From positions 888,442,080 to 888,506,079 of the forward strand of contig NC_133658.1 in the NCBI RefSeq assembly GCF_037893015.1: a stretch of DNA of 64,000 bases, read 5' to 3'. The position numbers and the translations under genes are program-made. How positions within the stretch are numbered: position 1 is the stretch's first letter; the number at the start of each line of letters is the position of its first letter. The notes beneath the pieces were generated by a model, which made no database searches, was not told the DNA's origin, and saw only the letters and a program-made list of their open reading frames with translations. This DNA is from Macrotis lagotis. Its lineage: Eukaryota > Chordata > Mammalia > Peramelemorphia > Peramelidae. Positions 12,476-25,687 of this stretch are shown piece after piece.

Positions 12476-14816
12476 CATCCTCTGCTCTCAAGGAGCTTAC
12501 ATTCCATTTCTTAGTTAAGTGTAGGATGGACTCAGAATAGCTTGTGTTCAGGAAGAGTCACTTGAAGGAGGTCTTGATAAAGATCAGGAGAGAGAACACC
12601 CTGAGTGCCAAGGCAAGTGGGTGAAGAATGGTGGTGGGCATGGGGAACAATGTGGTGGGAGCCCAGCAAACACTAGTAGGAAGTCATGTGGAACCAGTCT
12701 GAAGAGATGAGCCAGAGCCAGTTTGTAAGGAACTCTAAATGCCCATCCATCCCCCACAAAACTTCCCAGGACCTTATTGAAGACTTTCTGGGTGGGCAAG
12801 GAAAGCTGCTTTGGGACATTGCAATTATGGGACCTCTCATGAGGTCTCTACTTTGTTCCTCTGCCAGAATGGTTCAAGCCCTATGATATCTGGGCTCCGG
12901 TGGAAAGGAAATCAGTCAAAACTTGTTGGTTCTTAGCTCTGTTCTTGTTTCACCCTTAGGTCCTTTGAAAACCAGAAAACTGGCCCCTAACTTCCTGTTG
13001 GTTACTATTTATTCATAAAAACAATAATTTTGATTAAAATGGCTTGAAATTCCTACAAACCAAGCATAGAGATGTGCTCTGTCCTCGTCCCCCAGTGAGT
13101 TAAAAGCTGTTAAACTCCACTTGCAGCATGGTGTAGGCAACTAAGTCTTTTTTGCCATCTGAGGGCCTCTGGAAGAAGGAGCTTCCATCAGAAGCTCCAA
13201 GGGAAGAGTCCATCCTCCCTTTTCAACAGTAGTCCTCATATTGGGACAGCTCTGAGTTGTTATTTGGAGGCAGAGAATGGTAACAGAGAGAGGTTGTGCC
13301 CTGGCAGGCTCCACCCTTGGGTAGCCTAGGAGAACAGACTTCACTTTTGCATCGGGTCATTGGGAGATGTGGAGGCAGACCAGGCGTAACACCCATCAAA
13401 TCTTGGGGGGGGGTGTTAGAAGTAAATGCACAGTGATGCTTCTCTACTGCTGGACTGTCCTGTTGACAGATTGAAAGGCACTTGAGGTTATTTGGGGTGA
13501 CTTCACAAGTCCTGGGAATACAACCTCAAGTGTGTGTCTGCTCTGTGGGGTTTTTACTTACATTTGTGAATATGCCTAGAATGTTTTAAATACAGATTTT
13601 TTTTTCTTTCCTGGCAGCAATTTAGTTATTAACATATTTGGAGGAGGAGGAGAATTAAAAACCCTTTGTTGAGCCCCAGCCAGTACATGGAGCCATGGAG
13701 AAGGTGGAGCTTCCTAACACTGGCTCTGACATTTCCTTCTGATTCTCATCATTCATTTTCCATTGCACTTTGTACACCTTTGCCAGAATGAAATCTGAGG
13801 GTCTTGTTGGCAAACTTCTAGGGGGCCAGAGTATGTGATGGGGTGGGTTGGATAGAAGAGGTCCTCATTGGTCCCCAGTCAGAGAAAGCACAGGTAGATG
13901 CTCCTTCTCCAGACCACTCATCCATCAGACTTTGGTAATGTGTTCCGTCTTCACATTATTCCCCTCCTCATTTTGGTTTTTCTGACCTTCCAAGTGTTTT
14001 GTTTGGAAATTCTTAACGGCTGACATAGCTTGTGATGAAGCCCACCCAAGATGGCTCCCGACAGGAGCACCCCCCCCCCCAGCCATTTGGGGCCATGGAG
14101 ATTGGAGTGATAAGAATCCCCAGGGAGTCTCCTCCCTTGCAAGGAAGGAAGGGTCGATTTTGAGTAAATGAACCTTCCATCTCCTCAGAAGCTAATCTAG
14201 GCTCATGATTTGTGTCATTCTGAGAAAGACAGCAGGACTCACATTTGGGTGGGGTGGAGCCTGCAGATGTTGCCTGGAGAGGCATCTGCTTGTTCCTTTA
14301 CTGGGCTTGCTGCCTTTCAGATGTAAGAAAACTCCAGCACAACCTCATTAATGCCGACCCAGCCAGCAGGGGAGTTGAGATGTGCGGGGCTGAGCAAGGG
14401 CTGTTTACTCATTTGAACATTAAGGGACAAGAAGAGACTTGATCTCTGCTCCCTGAGACTTGTCTCCTCACCTCCCGATCCTTTCTGCCCCCTCTGCAAA
14501 ATCAAAGCTGCTCCTGGACCAGGCCTTCCTCATCCAGAGCATCTTTCCAGGATGAATTCATGCTGTTCGTTCCTGTTATCACTGTAGAGAAGAGTCACCT
14601 TCACCTGCTTCCCATGAGGTCCCCCATTTAATGCGTGTATGTGTGTCTAGAGTAGGAAAGGGGAAGGAAAATGAAGAAATAGCATTTTCCTTTTTAAGTG
14701 AGTGTCTTTCATCTCCTTGCTCTCTCCTTTTAGCCTCATGTTTCTGTCTGTGCCAGAATCTGCTTAGGGGATGAATGCCTCACAGAAAACCCAAATTTTT
14801 TGATGCTGTTGTTATT

Positions 14817-15055
14817 AATAATAGCAGCCAGCATTTATACCGTACCCACCATGTGCCAGACAATGCGCTGTATTACCTCATTTGATCCTCACAACAACAA
14901 TGGAGAGATAGGTGCTATTATTCCCAGTTTACAAGTGAAGAAGCCAAGGCAAATAGAAATCAAGTGACTTGTCCAGGGTAATACAACTAAGGCCAAATGT
15001 GAACAATTCTTGACTCCAGACACAGAACTCTCTCTCCTGAACCACCCGACTGCCT
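14817..15055 (-). mobile_element. MIR-type SINE, near full length
   Basis: Antisense: CAGCATTTATACCGTACCCA, CTCATTTGATCCTCACAACA, GTGCTATTATTCCCAGTTTA, AATCAAGTGACTTGTCCAGG and the tRNA-like end near 15045. Confidence 0.88.
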
Positions 15056-16000
15056 CTGTTTATGTCAGCTTCATGGAACCCACTGCAATGGATGAGAGCA
15101 TCTCGGGGACCCTGAGTTTTTGGAAAGAACGTAAAACGTTAACAGCTTGTACCCTGTGGGGTACAATATCTAAGCAGTAAGAGAGAAGCAAAAGGTAGAC
15201 TTTATTCTTGAGAAGTTTTCCTTCTAGTAACAAGAAAAACTGAACATAAAATATAAAGTAGGATGTTATTGGGGATAGAAAAGTAGCTGTGGATATGGAT
15301 ATATAGTAACTTAATAGTAGCTAAAGTCAGTGTGGGTCAGAATGGTTGAGAGAAGCTGGGGAGGAGGTGGAGTCTGGACTGATCTCAGGACTTTTTCTAG
15401 CACAGTTAGAATTGCTCAATAGGGGTCATCACCTTCCATGTCTCCTCAACTTGTGGGGAAAATATTCATGTGCCTCTGTCTTACAGATAGAAAAAATGTA
15501 AACCCCAAGTGAGTGACTTGAAATCAGAGCTGGGGCCTCTTGGCCCTCAGGCAAGGAGGCTTGTTGTTTTGTCTCTGGGTCACCAGCTCCTAGCACAGAC
15601 CTTGCACATAGCAGGGGGTTTCGGTGTTACTAACAGTATCACTACAAGTTTGAAATTGGTTGTTTCCAATTTAATCCAATTTAAATCCTGTAATAAGAAT
15701 TCTCAGGAGAAGAATCATACAGCATCAAGAGGACAGTCACAGTATGAAATACAGATAGAAACCAGTAGGCAGACAATATACTTGAGGCTTGGTTCAGACC
15801 AGCTGGACTGTTTCCAAACCATTGCCAATAGATCACCATATGTAGCCAGTAGCTCTTTGAAAAGTTGGTCATAAGTTCAGTATTTAATATGGAATTTTCT
15901 TCTTGTTCTCAGCCATGATAACCTGACCTTTCATATCTCTTTAGTATATCGTCACTGTCCCCGCTCTTCATAACACTTGCTTATATTGCAGTCATTAGAT

Positions 16001-16139
16001 TTTTTTTTTAGGCAATAGGGTTAAGTGACTTGCCCAAGATCACACAGCTAGGCAATTAAGTGTCAGAGGCCAGATCTGAACTCGGGCACTCCTGACTCCA
16101 GAGCCAGTGCTCTATCCACTGTGCCACCTAGCTGCTCCC
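16001..16139 (-). mobile_element. Marsupial tRNA-derived SINE
   Basis: Reverse-oriented full copy (GGCAATAGGGTTAAGTGAC to GCCACCTAGCTGC). Imperfect flanking repeat AGTCATTAGATT / AGTCAGTAGATT. Confidence 0.9.
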
Positions 16140-17664
16140 TAGTCAGTAGATTCTAAAGAGGAATGTGCTGGTCAGTGATGAGAGCTTGTCCCTTCTGCCC
16201 CAAAAGCACATGGTGGCTGATGAAGGATGCTCACAAAAGGAATGATTCTTCTTAGATACTATGTGTTTCTGTGTTTGTTGAAGTCCTATACTGGAGAATT
16301 ATATTCAAGAGTTTTCTCTTCTAGTGCAAGGACATCTGGATCTAGTTCTGGAATTCATTAGAAAAACAGGGTGTATCCTTTCCAAGCCAAAGGCAGAGAG
16401 AGAGAAGACTGTAAGGTTCTCATTTCCAACAAGTATGGAGAGCAATCAGAATATTTCATTGACTTACATAGAGTATGTGATGCTTGTGTTTCTGGGAATG
16501 CCAGGAAGCTGTTATCTATGCCCAGAGAGCAGACTTCTTTCTAGAAGTGAAGGTAATGGGACTCAGGGAACACCTTTGCACTTGCACTCTCTTCATTATC
16601 TTGTAAATTTTTTTTCTAAAAAAGGAAAGAAGGGCCTCAGTTAAAAAATGAAGGAAATATCTAGAAGGAGACAGAGGGTGACCTTGATCTGTGACAGGAG
16701 GCTGAAGGGTAGAAGAACGTGGCACAGAGGAAAGAAAAAATGAACCACTGAACATGTGGAGTTCAATGGAATGAAAAAAGCTTGAGGATGAAATAGATTT
16801 TTTTAAGAGGAAGAAAAGGAGGAAAAAAGTCAATAAAAATCAACCAATAGATTAAGAAAAATGAACAATCATTTACAGTGTTCCACAACTATGGCACCTT
16901 GGCAAAAGATGTCTTTCTGAATGCGTGGGAGAGGTACAGGGGGAAAATATAGGCAATATGAGAACTAAAGATTTCATTTTAAATTTTAAAACAAAAAAGT
17001 ATCTCTAAAAAAAGCATTTTGCTAGCAATTAAAGATGAACCTAGTAAATTACGGTTTTCATACTTCATTCTTTGCTTTTTCTGGAACTGAAGGCCTTCAG
17101 AGAAGCAGATAGCTGCATGCTCTCCAAAAATAAGTGATATGATTTTCCAGGAGGATTAGAAGGGATGGGTAGTGGTATTTTGTGTGTCTCTGCTGAAGAT
17201 TTCTGAGATTGTTGGAACCCACAACAAAGAGGATCCTTTTCATAGCTGCCTCTTACATCCCTAATATTCACAGCCATGAAGGTCAAACTGTATAACTAGA
17301 GTGGGTAGTTCTATCTGGGTAATGTCAGCATCCATGTCTAGAACAATGGGACCATTTTCCAATTCTTGAATGCAAAATAGGAGTCTGCATTCTTTTAGAA
17401 GGGGGGAACCAAGAGCAGAACAATTGAATTGCCTTTTTTAATCTATTTTTTTACAAAATTAAAAAAGTCATGTGCACAGCAAAACATGAGAAGATTCATA
17501 GTATAAAACGATAAATTTCAATTGCAAGAAAGCCTCTATAATATTAAACAGTATGTTCAAAAATGTTCATCTATTCTTTGTTCCCTCGTAGATTTTCTTC
17601 TGATTTCTACTGTGTGCTGTTTATTTTTTTCTTCCACCTCACCCCAGGACAGCTATAATTAAGC

Positions 17665-17785
17665 ATGAATATATATACATATATATATATATATATAATA
17701 GACATATATAATACACACATACTCATGTATATACTCACATATTCATATACATATATAGAGACATTTATATATATAGACATAGGCA
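17665..17785 (+). repeat. (TA)n-rich microsatellite
   Basis: ATATATACATATATATAT core followed by imperfect ACATA/TATAGACA units. Confidence 0.9.
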
Positions 17786-17814
17786 TATTTGCATACATAT
17801 TTGGTTTGTGTGTC

Positions 17815-19260
17815 TTTCATTTCTGTCCTCCACTCCTGCTCACTACCTTGCCCTCCTTTTCCTTAATCAATCACCCTTCAAAGAATTCCTCCCTTGCTCC
17901 CTTCTTTTACCCTCTCATTACCTCCCTATCCTCTCCTCTTTCTGAATTTAGAAGCTTTTATAGCCATATGTGTGTGTATTGCTCTCTCTTTAACCGTTCC
18001 CAACGAGAGTAGGTTTCCAGATCTAGCCACCTCTCCTTTCCCACATCTAGTTCCTCTGTATCAATTCTCCTTCCCACACCTCATTTGTATAAGATGGTAA
18101 CTTTTTTTATTTCAATTTTACTTTTAAGAATCTCATCCTACTAGCTCTCCTCCCACCTTTCCTTCAAACAATCATGGACATATGGTTTATATTTCCATAT
18201 ATAGATAGTAAATAATTTGTCCTTATAATTAGTCTTTGATATTTACCTTATATTTATTTTGGCTCTTATATATCTCAAAGTATCTACTAAGTTCAGGTCT
18301 TTTTGCAACAAAATCCTGAAAGAGTAGCAGTTCGTTGAATGATAACTTTTTTCATTCAGGATTATGCTCAACTTTGTTGGGTATGATATTTTTGGCCACA
18401 ACCCCAATATTTTTGCTCATTGATATGTTATATTTCAAGACCTGTGATTTTTTTAAAGTAGCCATTGCAAGCTTTTGTATAATTCTAATTGTGGTTCCAC
18501 CAAATTTGAATTGTTTTTTCCCCTTGTAGCGCTTAATATTTTCTCATTAACCTGAGGTTTTTGGAATCTTTGGAAATTCCTGTAAGTTTTCCTCCTAGGA
18601 TCCCTTTCAGGTGGTGTTAGGTGAATTTTTTCCTATTTCTACTTTTCCTCTTGTTCTAATACTTCAGGACAATTTTCTTTAATTATTTCATGTATTATTG
18701 TATCAAGATTCTTTTTCTGATCATAGCTTTCAGGTAGTCCAATTATTCTTATGCTTTCTCTTCTTGATCTGTTCTCCAAATCTGTTTTTCTTGTGAAGAG
18801 TTTTCACCTTCTTTTCAATTTTTCATTGTTTATATTTTGTTTTAATATTTCTTCATCTCTTGGAACTTCGACTTCTCCTTACTCCATCCTAATTTTCAAA
18901 GAATTATTTTCTTAAGATTCTGGATCTCCTTTTCCAGTTGGTTTACTTTACTTTTCATAATTTTCTTGTTTTTCTTGAATTGTACATATTTTCTTTAGTT
19001 TTTCCTCAATCTCTTGATTTTTAAAAGTTTTTTTTTTTGAGTTCCTCTATGAATTCTTTTTGAACAGGTAGACATTCAATGTTACTCTTTGGGGCAGAAG
19101 AGACTTTTTTTTTTGCTTCGACATCTTTTGAAGATGAACCCCAGTTTTTTTCTACTTCCATTAGTAATTGTCTATGTGTTCGATTCTTTTTCCTTAGTCT
19201 GCTCATTTTTTGAATTTTTTTAGCAGCTTTTTCTTAATATTCAGCTCTACTCCTGCTGGG
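17815..19260 (-). pseudogene. L1 LINE ORF1 relic, antisense
   Basis: L1 ORF1p is the RNA-binding coiled-coil protein of LINE-1. Reading the minus strand from about 19206: an N-terminal segment (MSRLRKKNRTHRQL), a Lys/Glu-rich coiled-coil stretch, then LENRSRRESIRIIGLPESY encoded at about 18780-18722, which matches the start of the ORF1p RRM. Further on, blocks such as NEKILSATREKKQF and QKDLNLVDTLRYIR follow in broken frames. Stops and frameshifts make it inactive. The best-supported part is 18250-19210; 17815-18100 is inferred. Confidence 0.82.
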
Positions 19261-19730
19261 GTGTGGGGGTGGTGTCTCTGGCTTCAGGAACTTTGTCCTG
19301 GACCCAGCCTATATACTCCCTTCCCCTCCAAACCACAGCTGGGGCCCTTCAGCACACTGTGCTGGAAATGATCTTACTCCCTGAGAACCCTCCAGTGACT
19401 ATAACCTTTAGTTCTCATCTCTGGCTGGGATCAAGACCAAGAACTCATTTCTCCTATAAGTCTCAACAGCCAGCAGCATCTCCTCACCACTGTCTCTGAG
19501 TATGTGTTGGATCTTCCCTCCACAGCTGGGCCTTATCAGGAGAGGTTCTCAGTCTTCCCCCACTGAGATGCCCCGACTCCCACTCTGTAGGTGAAAATTC
19601 CTGTGGCTGAGGCTCCATCCCAGCTGGGCTGCCTCCAGGCCTTGCTTCTTGTCTTTCAGTGAACTAGACTGGAACTGACACCCTTGACCCCAGGATGTTC
19701 CACTCTTCTCTTGTCATCTCTCAGAAGGAA
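19260..19730 (-). mobile_element. Probable L1 5'UTR, antisense
   Basis: A GC-richer block directly follows the start side of the antisense L1 ORF1 relic, where a L1 5'UTR would lie. No sequence motif confirms it. Confidence 0.45.
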
Positions 19731-20399
19731 ATATTTGCTGCCTTCGGGAGAAGTGCTTGCCCCTTTCAACCTTGTGATAGAGAACAAGAAAACTGGGCAT
19801 CATCTGACATGTGTAGGAAACTTTGGGAAGACAGATTTCAAAAACTTAAGATGGAAGGCAGGTAGGGATCACATAGATAAAATTCTACAAGGGAAGTCAG
19901 TCCAGGAGGAATGAGAAGATTTTAGGAATACTATTCTAAAGACACAAAAAGAGAAAAGGGGGAATTGATCAAAAGGCCCCTCAAATTCACAAGGACCAAT
20001 AAAAAAATTCACAAGGACCAATTTAAAAAAACTGGTACAAATATGGAAGTGAGGGCAGGTGATTGAGGATCTATTCAGAAGTATGGTGCAGGAAGACTAG
20101 AGCTTCACCTGGAAAGGAATTCTGAGAGTATGGCTTTAGCTTTAGTGGATAAATGAAAAGACTTGGACCTTTGCCCCTGGGCAGATAGATCATTTGGGGA
20201 CAAACAAAGCTATCTAGAAAGTTGAAACCCAGGATAAATAGGGAGGGAATAAGAGAGGCCCCATTTGCCCTTGGTGAATTCAAGGCATGGTGATCCACAG
20301 ATGAGCTATATGTGAAGGCATCGAAAGTTAACCAAGGTAATTGCCTCCTTGGGGCCAAGGATCTTGGAAAGATGGCGGAGCTCCAAGAACAAAGGAAGG

Positions 20400-21620
20400 T
20401 GAATGCTTCCGTCATTTTCAAAAAAAGGAAAATAATGAAATCTTCATACTAGAAGCTACTGAGCTTGACTTTTATCTCTGACAAAGTCCAAAAGGCTGAT
20501 TTATGGGTATCTAGAAAAAGCAATGTAGATCTCAGAGAGCAGGGAGGACTTCATCAGGAGCAGGTCACATCAGGCTAACCTGATTTTCCTTTTTCTGACA
20601 GGATGGATATTGCTAATCTGGTAGATTAAGCGAATATTGTAGAGTGTCCTTAGATTTAGCAAAGAACTTGACAAGCTTTCTCATGCTATTATTGTGGATA
20701 AGATGGAGAGATGTACAATAGTATATTTACGTAAATACAAAGTAGGCCTCTGCCCAGAGGGGTAGCTAGTGATGAAGCATCATATTGGGGTGAGGTCTCT
20801 AATAAAATCCTCCAGGAATCTGGCCTTAGACTGGAACTGTTTGGCAGTGATTTTAATAAAGGCAGAGATGATAGGAAGTTATAGATGATACAAAATGAGG
20901 AAGAATAGCTTAACATGTGAAATAAGAGAACTGGGACCTAGAAGGACCTTTACAAATTAGAATTTTCAACTGAATCTAGGATGATATGTAATAGATATAA
21001 ATATAAATTACACCTGACTTCAGAAAATCAACTTTACAGATAGGAAAGCTATAATAAATCACTAGCTGTGGCTAGATAACAGTTTGAACAAGAAGGGGAG
21101 ATTTTAGCAGCTCCCCTCTCCCTAAAAAATCTTAGGTTGTATTGAGGGCAGGGGGCAAAATGTCCAGGGACATTGGGAGGTTATAGTCACATTATATCCT
21201 GATAAGATAGATCATCTTGTGAGTATTGAGTTGAATTGTGGGCACCACTTTTGAGGAAAGAGTATCCGTAGACAAGTACCTTGTGGTTATGACATGTAAA
21301 GGCTGGATGGAGAATCTAGGAATGTCTAGTTTGAAGAAGAGAAGACTTAGTGGGACATGAGAACTGTCATATAGAGGAAGAATTCATTTGGTTCTGTTTG
21401 AGCAGAACCAGGAGCCACAAGAGACAGTTGTAAAGAGGTCAGTGTAGAGCTATCCAGAAATAGAGTGGACAGCCTCTAGACAGTGAGGGCTCCTCATCAG
21501 TGATCTCCGAGCAAGGAGTAGATAACTACGTGTGAAAGACATTAAGAGTTAGGATTAGTTGGCCTGTTAAGGGCCTTTTCAGCTTTAAGTCTAGAAGCCT
21601 CCGATTCTTGTTACAATGTA
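20400..21620 (+). pseudogene. CR1/L3-type LINE reverse-transcriptase relic
   Basis: Around 20575-20710 the plus strand gives ANLIFLFLTGW, then LDLAK and, after a frameshift, DKLSHAIIVDKM. This is the CR1-clade reverse-transcriptase stretch (...LDFSKAFDTVSHDILIDKM). Later blocks are weaker. Multiple stops and frameshifts; dead. Limits are approximate and the copy may start near 20060. Confidence 0.75.
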
Positions 21621-21699
21621 GATTGTAACATCTTATGTCCCTTACCAAATGAAATTCTGTGATTCTTGTTGACTTGAAAAGAACTTTTCTACCTCACTT

Positions 21700-21865
21700 T
21701 ATTCATCCTTCCCTATGAAGTATCCTCCTACAAAAGGGGAAGCTAAGGCAGAAAGGTCTCATGTTAATTGTTCAGGATTGTACGGGTATTGTTGAAAAGA
21801 CTAGGGACCGGATTTCCTCATTTCCAACCCAAGGGTTTTCCTACTACCACACCATCTCACTATGT
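21700..21865 (-). mobile_element. MIR-type SINE, diverged
   Basis: Antisense pieces: AAAGGGGAAGCTAAGGCAGA, AATTGTTCAGGATTGTACGG and TTCCTACTACCACACCATCT. Confidence 0.65.
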
Positions 21866-22494
21866 TTAACTGTAGCACTCCCTAGATGTAGGGCTTTTTT
21901 CCCTTCTGATTCTTTACCATGAGTGGGCATGTGTTATCTATGTGAGCCCCACCATAGCTCTTCTCCTAGCCTAGACTGCCCTGTTCATGGCCTTCTCTCG
22001 GCCATGACTACTCTTTATTTTATGAGACCCAACCAATGAGGGGTCACATCTGTACAGCAGAGGAGCAGCCAAACTGAGGAATCATCTTTTCCTGTTGGGC
22101 AATAAAAGCCAAAGTTATTCCAGACTGTTCTTCTGGTTCGGAAATGACCCAACAGCAGTTGCTATGTCACCAAATGTGATGACCCCAATGAAGGCCTCAA
22201 GAAGAGGAGGTTCTGGTTAACACTTTCTTGTCCTCTCAGTAATGGCAGGCTTGGCCTTGAGTAATCTTGGCCTCAGTAATCTCAGATTTCCCTGATTTGA
22301 GATAAATTCAAAGATTTAAATTAACCTTGTTTTATACGGACAATGAAGAAGAAGCCCTGCTAGGAGCAGCACATAGGAAAGCTGTCTGGGACCCGAGAAA
22401 AGACCCTGCCAGCTAATGGGCCCCAAATTTTCTCAGGTCTTGAGAAGGTGAAGACTTTCTGCTGTTTCCCTGTTGGTTTTCAAACATAGTTCAT

Positions 22495-22637
22495 GGGGCA
22501 GCTAGGTGGTGTAGTGGATAGAGCACTGGTCCTGGACTTGGGAGGACCTGAGTTCAAATCCAGTCAGACACTTACTGCTTACTTAGCTTTGTGACCTGGG
22601 GCAACCCCCATTGGCTGGCAAAAATCAAAAAAGAAAA
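22495..22637 (+). mobile_element. Marsupial tRNA-derived SINE, diverged
   Basis: GGGGCAGCTAGGTGGTGTAG start and GAGTTCAAATCCAG box B; the 3' part is more diverged and A-rich at the end. Confidence 0.88.
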
Positions 22638-23884
22638 TGGCCAAAGAAAAAATTTGAATAGCGAGGGAGGCTTTTCAGTAAAGCGCCTGGGGAACAACTT
22701 TCCTTGAGTTTCAAAAGGGAGAATGAGAACCACCATCAGCAATAAAACGCATTTTCTTCAAATCTCCTTAGGTTTCGTAGGCTCAGGGATTTTGACAATT
22801 TACACCAGGTGACATTTAGAGAACAATTTCAGAGATGTCTGAGGGGGAGGAAATATTTGGTATAACTTGACATTACATTCTAAAGCTGATTGTAGTCATC
22901 TTTGCAAATACACCATTAATCTGTAAAACACTCAAAACTAAAAATAGCTGCCAGAGTTGAGTGTCATTGGAAATGAAGGGTGGCTGCCGGATTGGCGGGA
23001 TTCATCCTCTCTTTGGCTTCTGGACACCTTGAAGGTGGAGGACCTCAGAATGAATTGTATTAAGTCTTTAAACTTGATCCAACTGGCTAAGGAGATGGTA
23101 GAGGAACTTGGAACCTTTTGGTAGGAACTGAATAGTTGAATGGGTGAATCTACTGAATCTTGTATAAAATCCAACTTGTAGACCCTCTGAAAGAGTCTTA
23201 GGTACCCCCCCCCATGGGTCTCCAGATGTTACATGGAGAATCACTAGACTAGTTAATCCCTGATCTGATAAAATTTCTATATATTTCACTAAATTCTGTG
23301 TACCAACTCGTTTGTAGTTTTTTAATGCACTTTTATAATGAATTTTTTTCATTATAAAATCTAATTCCTAGGGAGACTCATATACAGAATTGTGGTTGGA
23401 AATGATGTAAATTATACATTGAGACATTTCAAATTCACTAAATGATGGGATTTTGGGCTATGAAGCCGTTGAACTATAAGGGCTGAGGCTGTGCTCATTT
23501 GGCATGAGTTGGTCTCCGCTGTTCCCAACTATTCTATGCATCCTGTTTGTCCCTTGGCAGCACACTAGCTAGGAAGAAACCTCAGGGACATTTGGCAGAT
23601 ACTGACTGCTGCCCCATTGCTGTCATCATCCCAGGAGCAGAAAACCAAAAAGACTAACTGATGTCCCATTTCTCCTGAACATAAGTTATGGGTTCTCAGA
23701 GATCTTTTTGGAAAGGGAGACATGGGAACCTGGAAGGTTTAGGGTTTCTTTGGAGCTAGACAGAGCCTACTTGTGGTATAAGAAAACCATTCCTTTTTTC
23801 TGGACTTCCTCCCCACTCCCCAACAAGGTCATTTACTGCCTCTAACTTTATGTCACGAATTCTAAAAGCACACAGAACAAAAGA

Positions 23885-24005
23885 AGCTAGTTTTAAAAAA
23901 AAAATAGTTCTCAGAAAAACTCGGGAAGGATTATGTGAACTGACGCAGAGCAAAATGAACAGAAATAGGAAGATTATTTGTACAGTAACAACAGTGTAAA
24001 AACAA
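23885..24005 (+). mobile_element. L1-associated 3' fragment, sense
   Basis: GAAGGATTATGTGAACTGAC, GCAGAGCAAAATGAACAGAA, TTATTTGTACAGTAACAACA resemble a block that is very common in marsupial genomes and also appears antisense at 35290-35530. Confidence 0.6.
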
Positions 24006-25270
24006 ACAAGTTTGGAAGGTTGAATCAGTAAGCAATGTCATTGTGCTCAGAGCTGAGCTGGGCTACAAGAGAAGCAAAAGACCGTCCTGGCCCTTGAGGA
24101 ACTCGAAGTGTGACCAGACAAGCTACAGACAGGATCAGTAAGAACTAATGAACAGAAGGAAGGCACTAGGAACTGAGGAAGATGGGATTTTAGTTGGATA
24201 ATTGTAGGAAGCGTGTAAGTGGAGGTGAGGGAGTGTATCAGGCAGAGCCAAGAGTTAGGGTCTTATTTGGGGAACAGCTAGGAGGTCAGTGTCCCTGGAT
24301 CATGTGTAAGACTGGAAAGGTGGGAGGGGCCAGGTTATGAAGGATTTGTATTTGAGAGGGGACCACTGAAGTTTATTGAGTACAGGAAGGACATGATCAC
24401 AACTTTACTTGAACATCTTTAGGAAGATCACTTGGGTGGCTAAGTGGGGGATTGTTTGGAGTGAAGAGAGACTCAAGGCAGGTAGATGAACTAGCAGCTA
24501 TTATAGTAATGAGGTGATGGGGACCCACACCAGAGGAGAGAAGGTGGCATATTGGACATGGGGGGGGGGTGAAAGACTGATTAGTGAAATGAGAGCCTAG
24601 TGACTGGGAGAATGGTATAACAGGAGAAAATTTGTGAGGGGTAGGGTTTAGGGAGAAGAATAATGAGTTCAATTTGGGGCATGTTGAATTTGAAATACCT
24701 GCATCCAATTCAGGATATCTGAAAGGCAGGTACAGATGAATGTGGAGGTCAAATAGAGAGGTTAGAGCTGGATATATATTGATCTTGAGAATCATCAGCA
24801 TGAGAATGGTGATGAGATCACCAAATGGAGTAGTAACAAGAGGGAGAAGAGGACCAGGACAGAACCTGTGGGGGCAGCCCCAATTAGAGGACATGATCTG
24901 AATGACAATCCAACAAAGGAAATAGAGGAATAGTCAGATAGGTAGGAGAAGAATCAGGAGGCATGGGGGATTCAGAAACCTAGAGAGAAGAAGAGTGAGG
25001 CAAGGATGAAGAGGGGAGAAGAGGGAATTCACAGGCAAATGGTCTTAATTGCTTCTTTATGATATGAGGCATGGGAGGAAGAGAGTCATGGGAGATTTGA
25101 GGAGGGATGAAAAGGCCCGGAGGAGCCCCTGTGGAGGGGGGGAAGAGTGAGGGAGGATTGCTGAGCAGCAGTGAGGGCCCAAGTGTGAGGTTATATGGCA
25201 GTGTTGTGCTGGACCCACTCAGAACAGTTGTGTGATTTTCTCCACCTTCATTTGACAGCACTTGTGTAGG
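24000..25270 (-). mobile_element. L2 LINE reverse-transcriptase relic, antisense
   Basis: The minus-strand translation contains degraded L2 reverse-transcriptase blocks, such as GCPHRFCPGPLLP (family GVPQGSVLGPLLF) followed by FGDLI, and PALTSLFDLHIHLY. On the plus strand the copy includes GGCCAGGTTATGAAGGATTT and GAAGTTTATTGAGTACAGGA, which are L2 landmarks. Frames are broken; inactive. Confidence 0.8.
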
Positions 25271-25687
25271 AACAAAAGTGGGACTGATCCAAGCCCGAGG
25301 CTTGGCAGGGTCAGTCAGCAGTGTAAGTCACTTACAGCTCCAGAGAAGAGGACAGTGTTAAGTTGAATATGTTCATCAAGGGATCAAGATGGAGAAAAAA
25401 AGAGTGGCCCAGGAAAGAGGTGAGGGGTCATGGCAGAGGATGGCAGATCATGGACTGATCATGCCGTGACCATAGCTCCAGAGGACTCGAGGACACAAAG
25501 CATCGTCTCTCTCTGGACAGTGGGGAAATGGGGAATTTTGTTTTGTTTGATTAACTTAGTTTGAAAGTTTATGTTGTGGTGGGGGGACAGGGCAGGATGG
25601 AGACGGAAAGCAGAAAATACATGTTTGCCTAATTGGGAAGAAAAAGGTGTTTCTGTTCTGACTCATCCCCATTTTTATGGTCAACAG

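Larger units (their letters stand above)
1..25687 (+). other. ACOT7: ACOT7 last intron (partial, 5' side outside window)
   Basis: No exon other than the terminal one was recognised in this stretch. The open frames here are short, begin at arbitrary starts and do not resemble ACOT7 hotdog sequence. The DNA is old transposon debris (L2, MIR, L1, CR1/L3), younger SINEs and simple repeats, listed separately. The stretches not listed (for example 1-1050, 1400-2950, 3560-5020, 7600-8300, 10800-12100, 12640-14800, 16160-17650, 21870-22490, 22640-23880) show no gene and no repeat I can name. Confidence 0.8.

Noticed and set aside
15509-15874. A 121-codon plus-strand open frame in the ACOT7 intron.
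   Set aside because: No similarity to ACOT7 or another family that I recognise, an alternative-start artefact, and no flanking splice signals.
24397-24894. A 165-codon minus-strand open frame.
   Set aside because: It matches degraded L2 reverse transcriptase (GDLI and GPLLP blocks), not a host gene.
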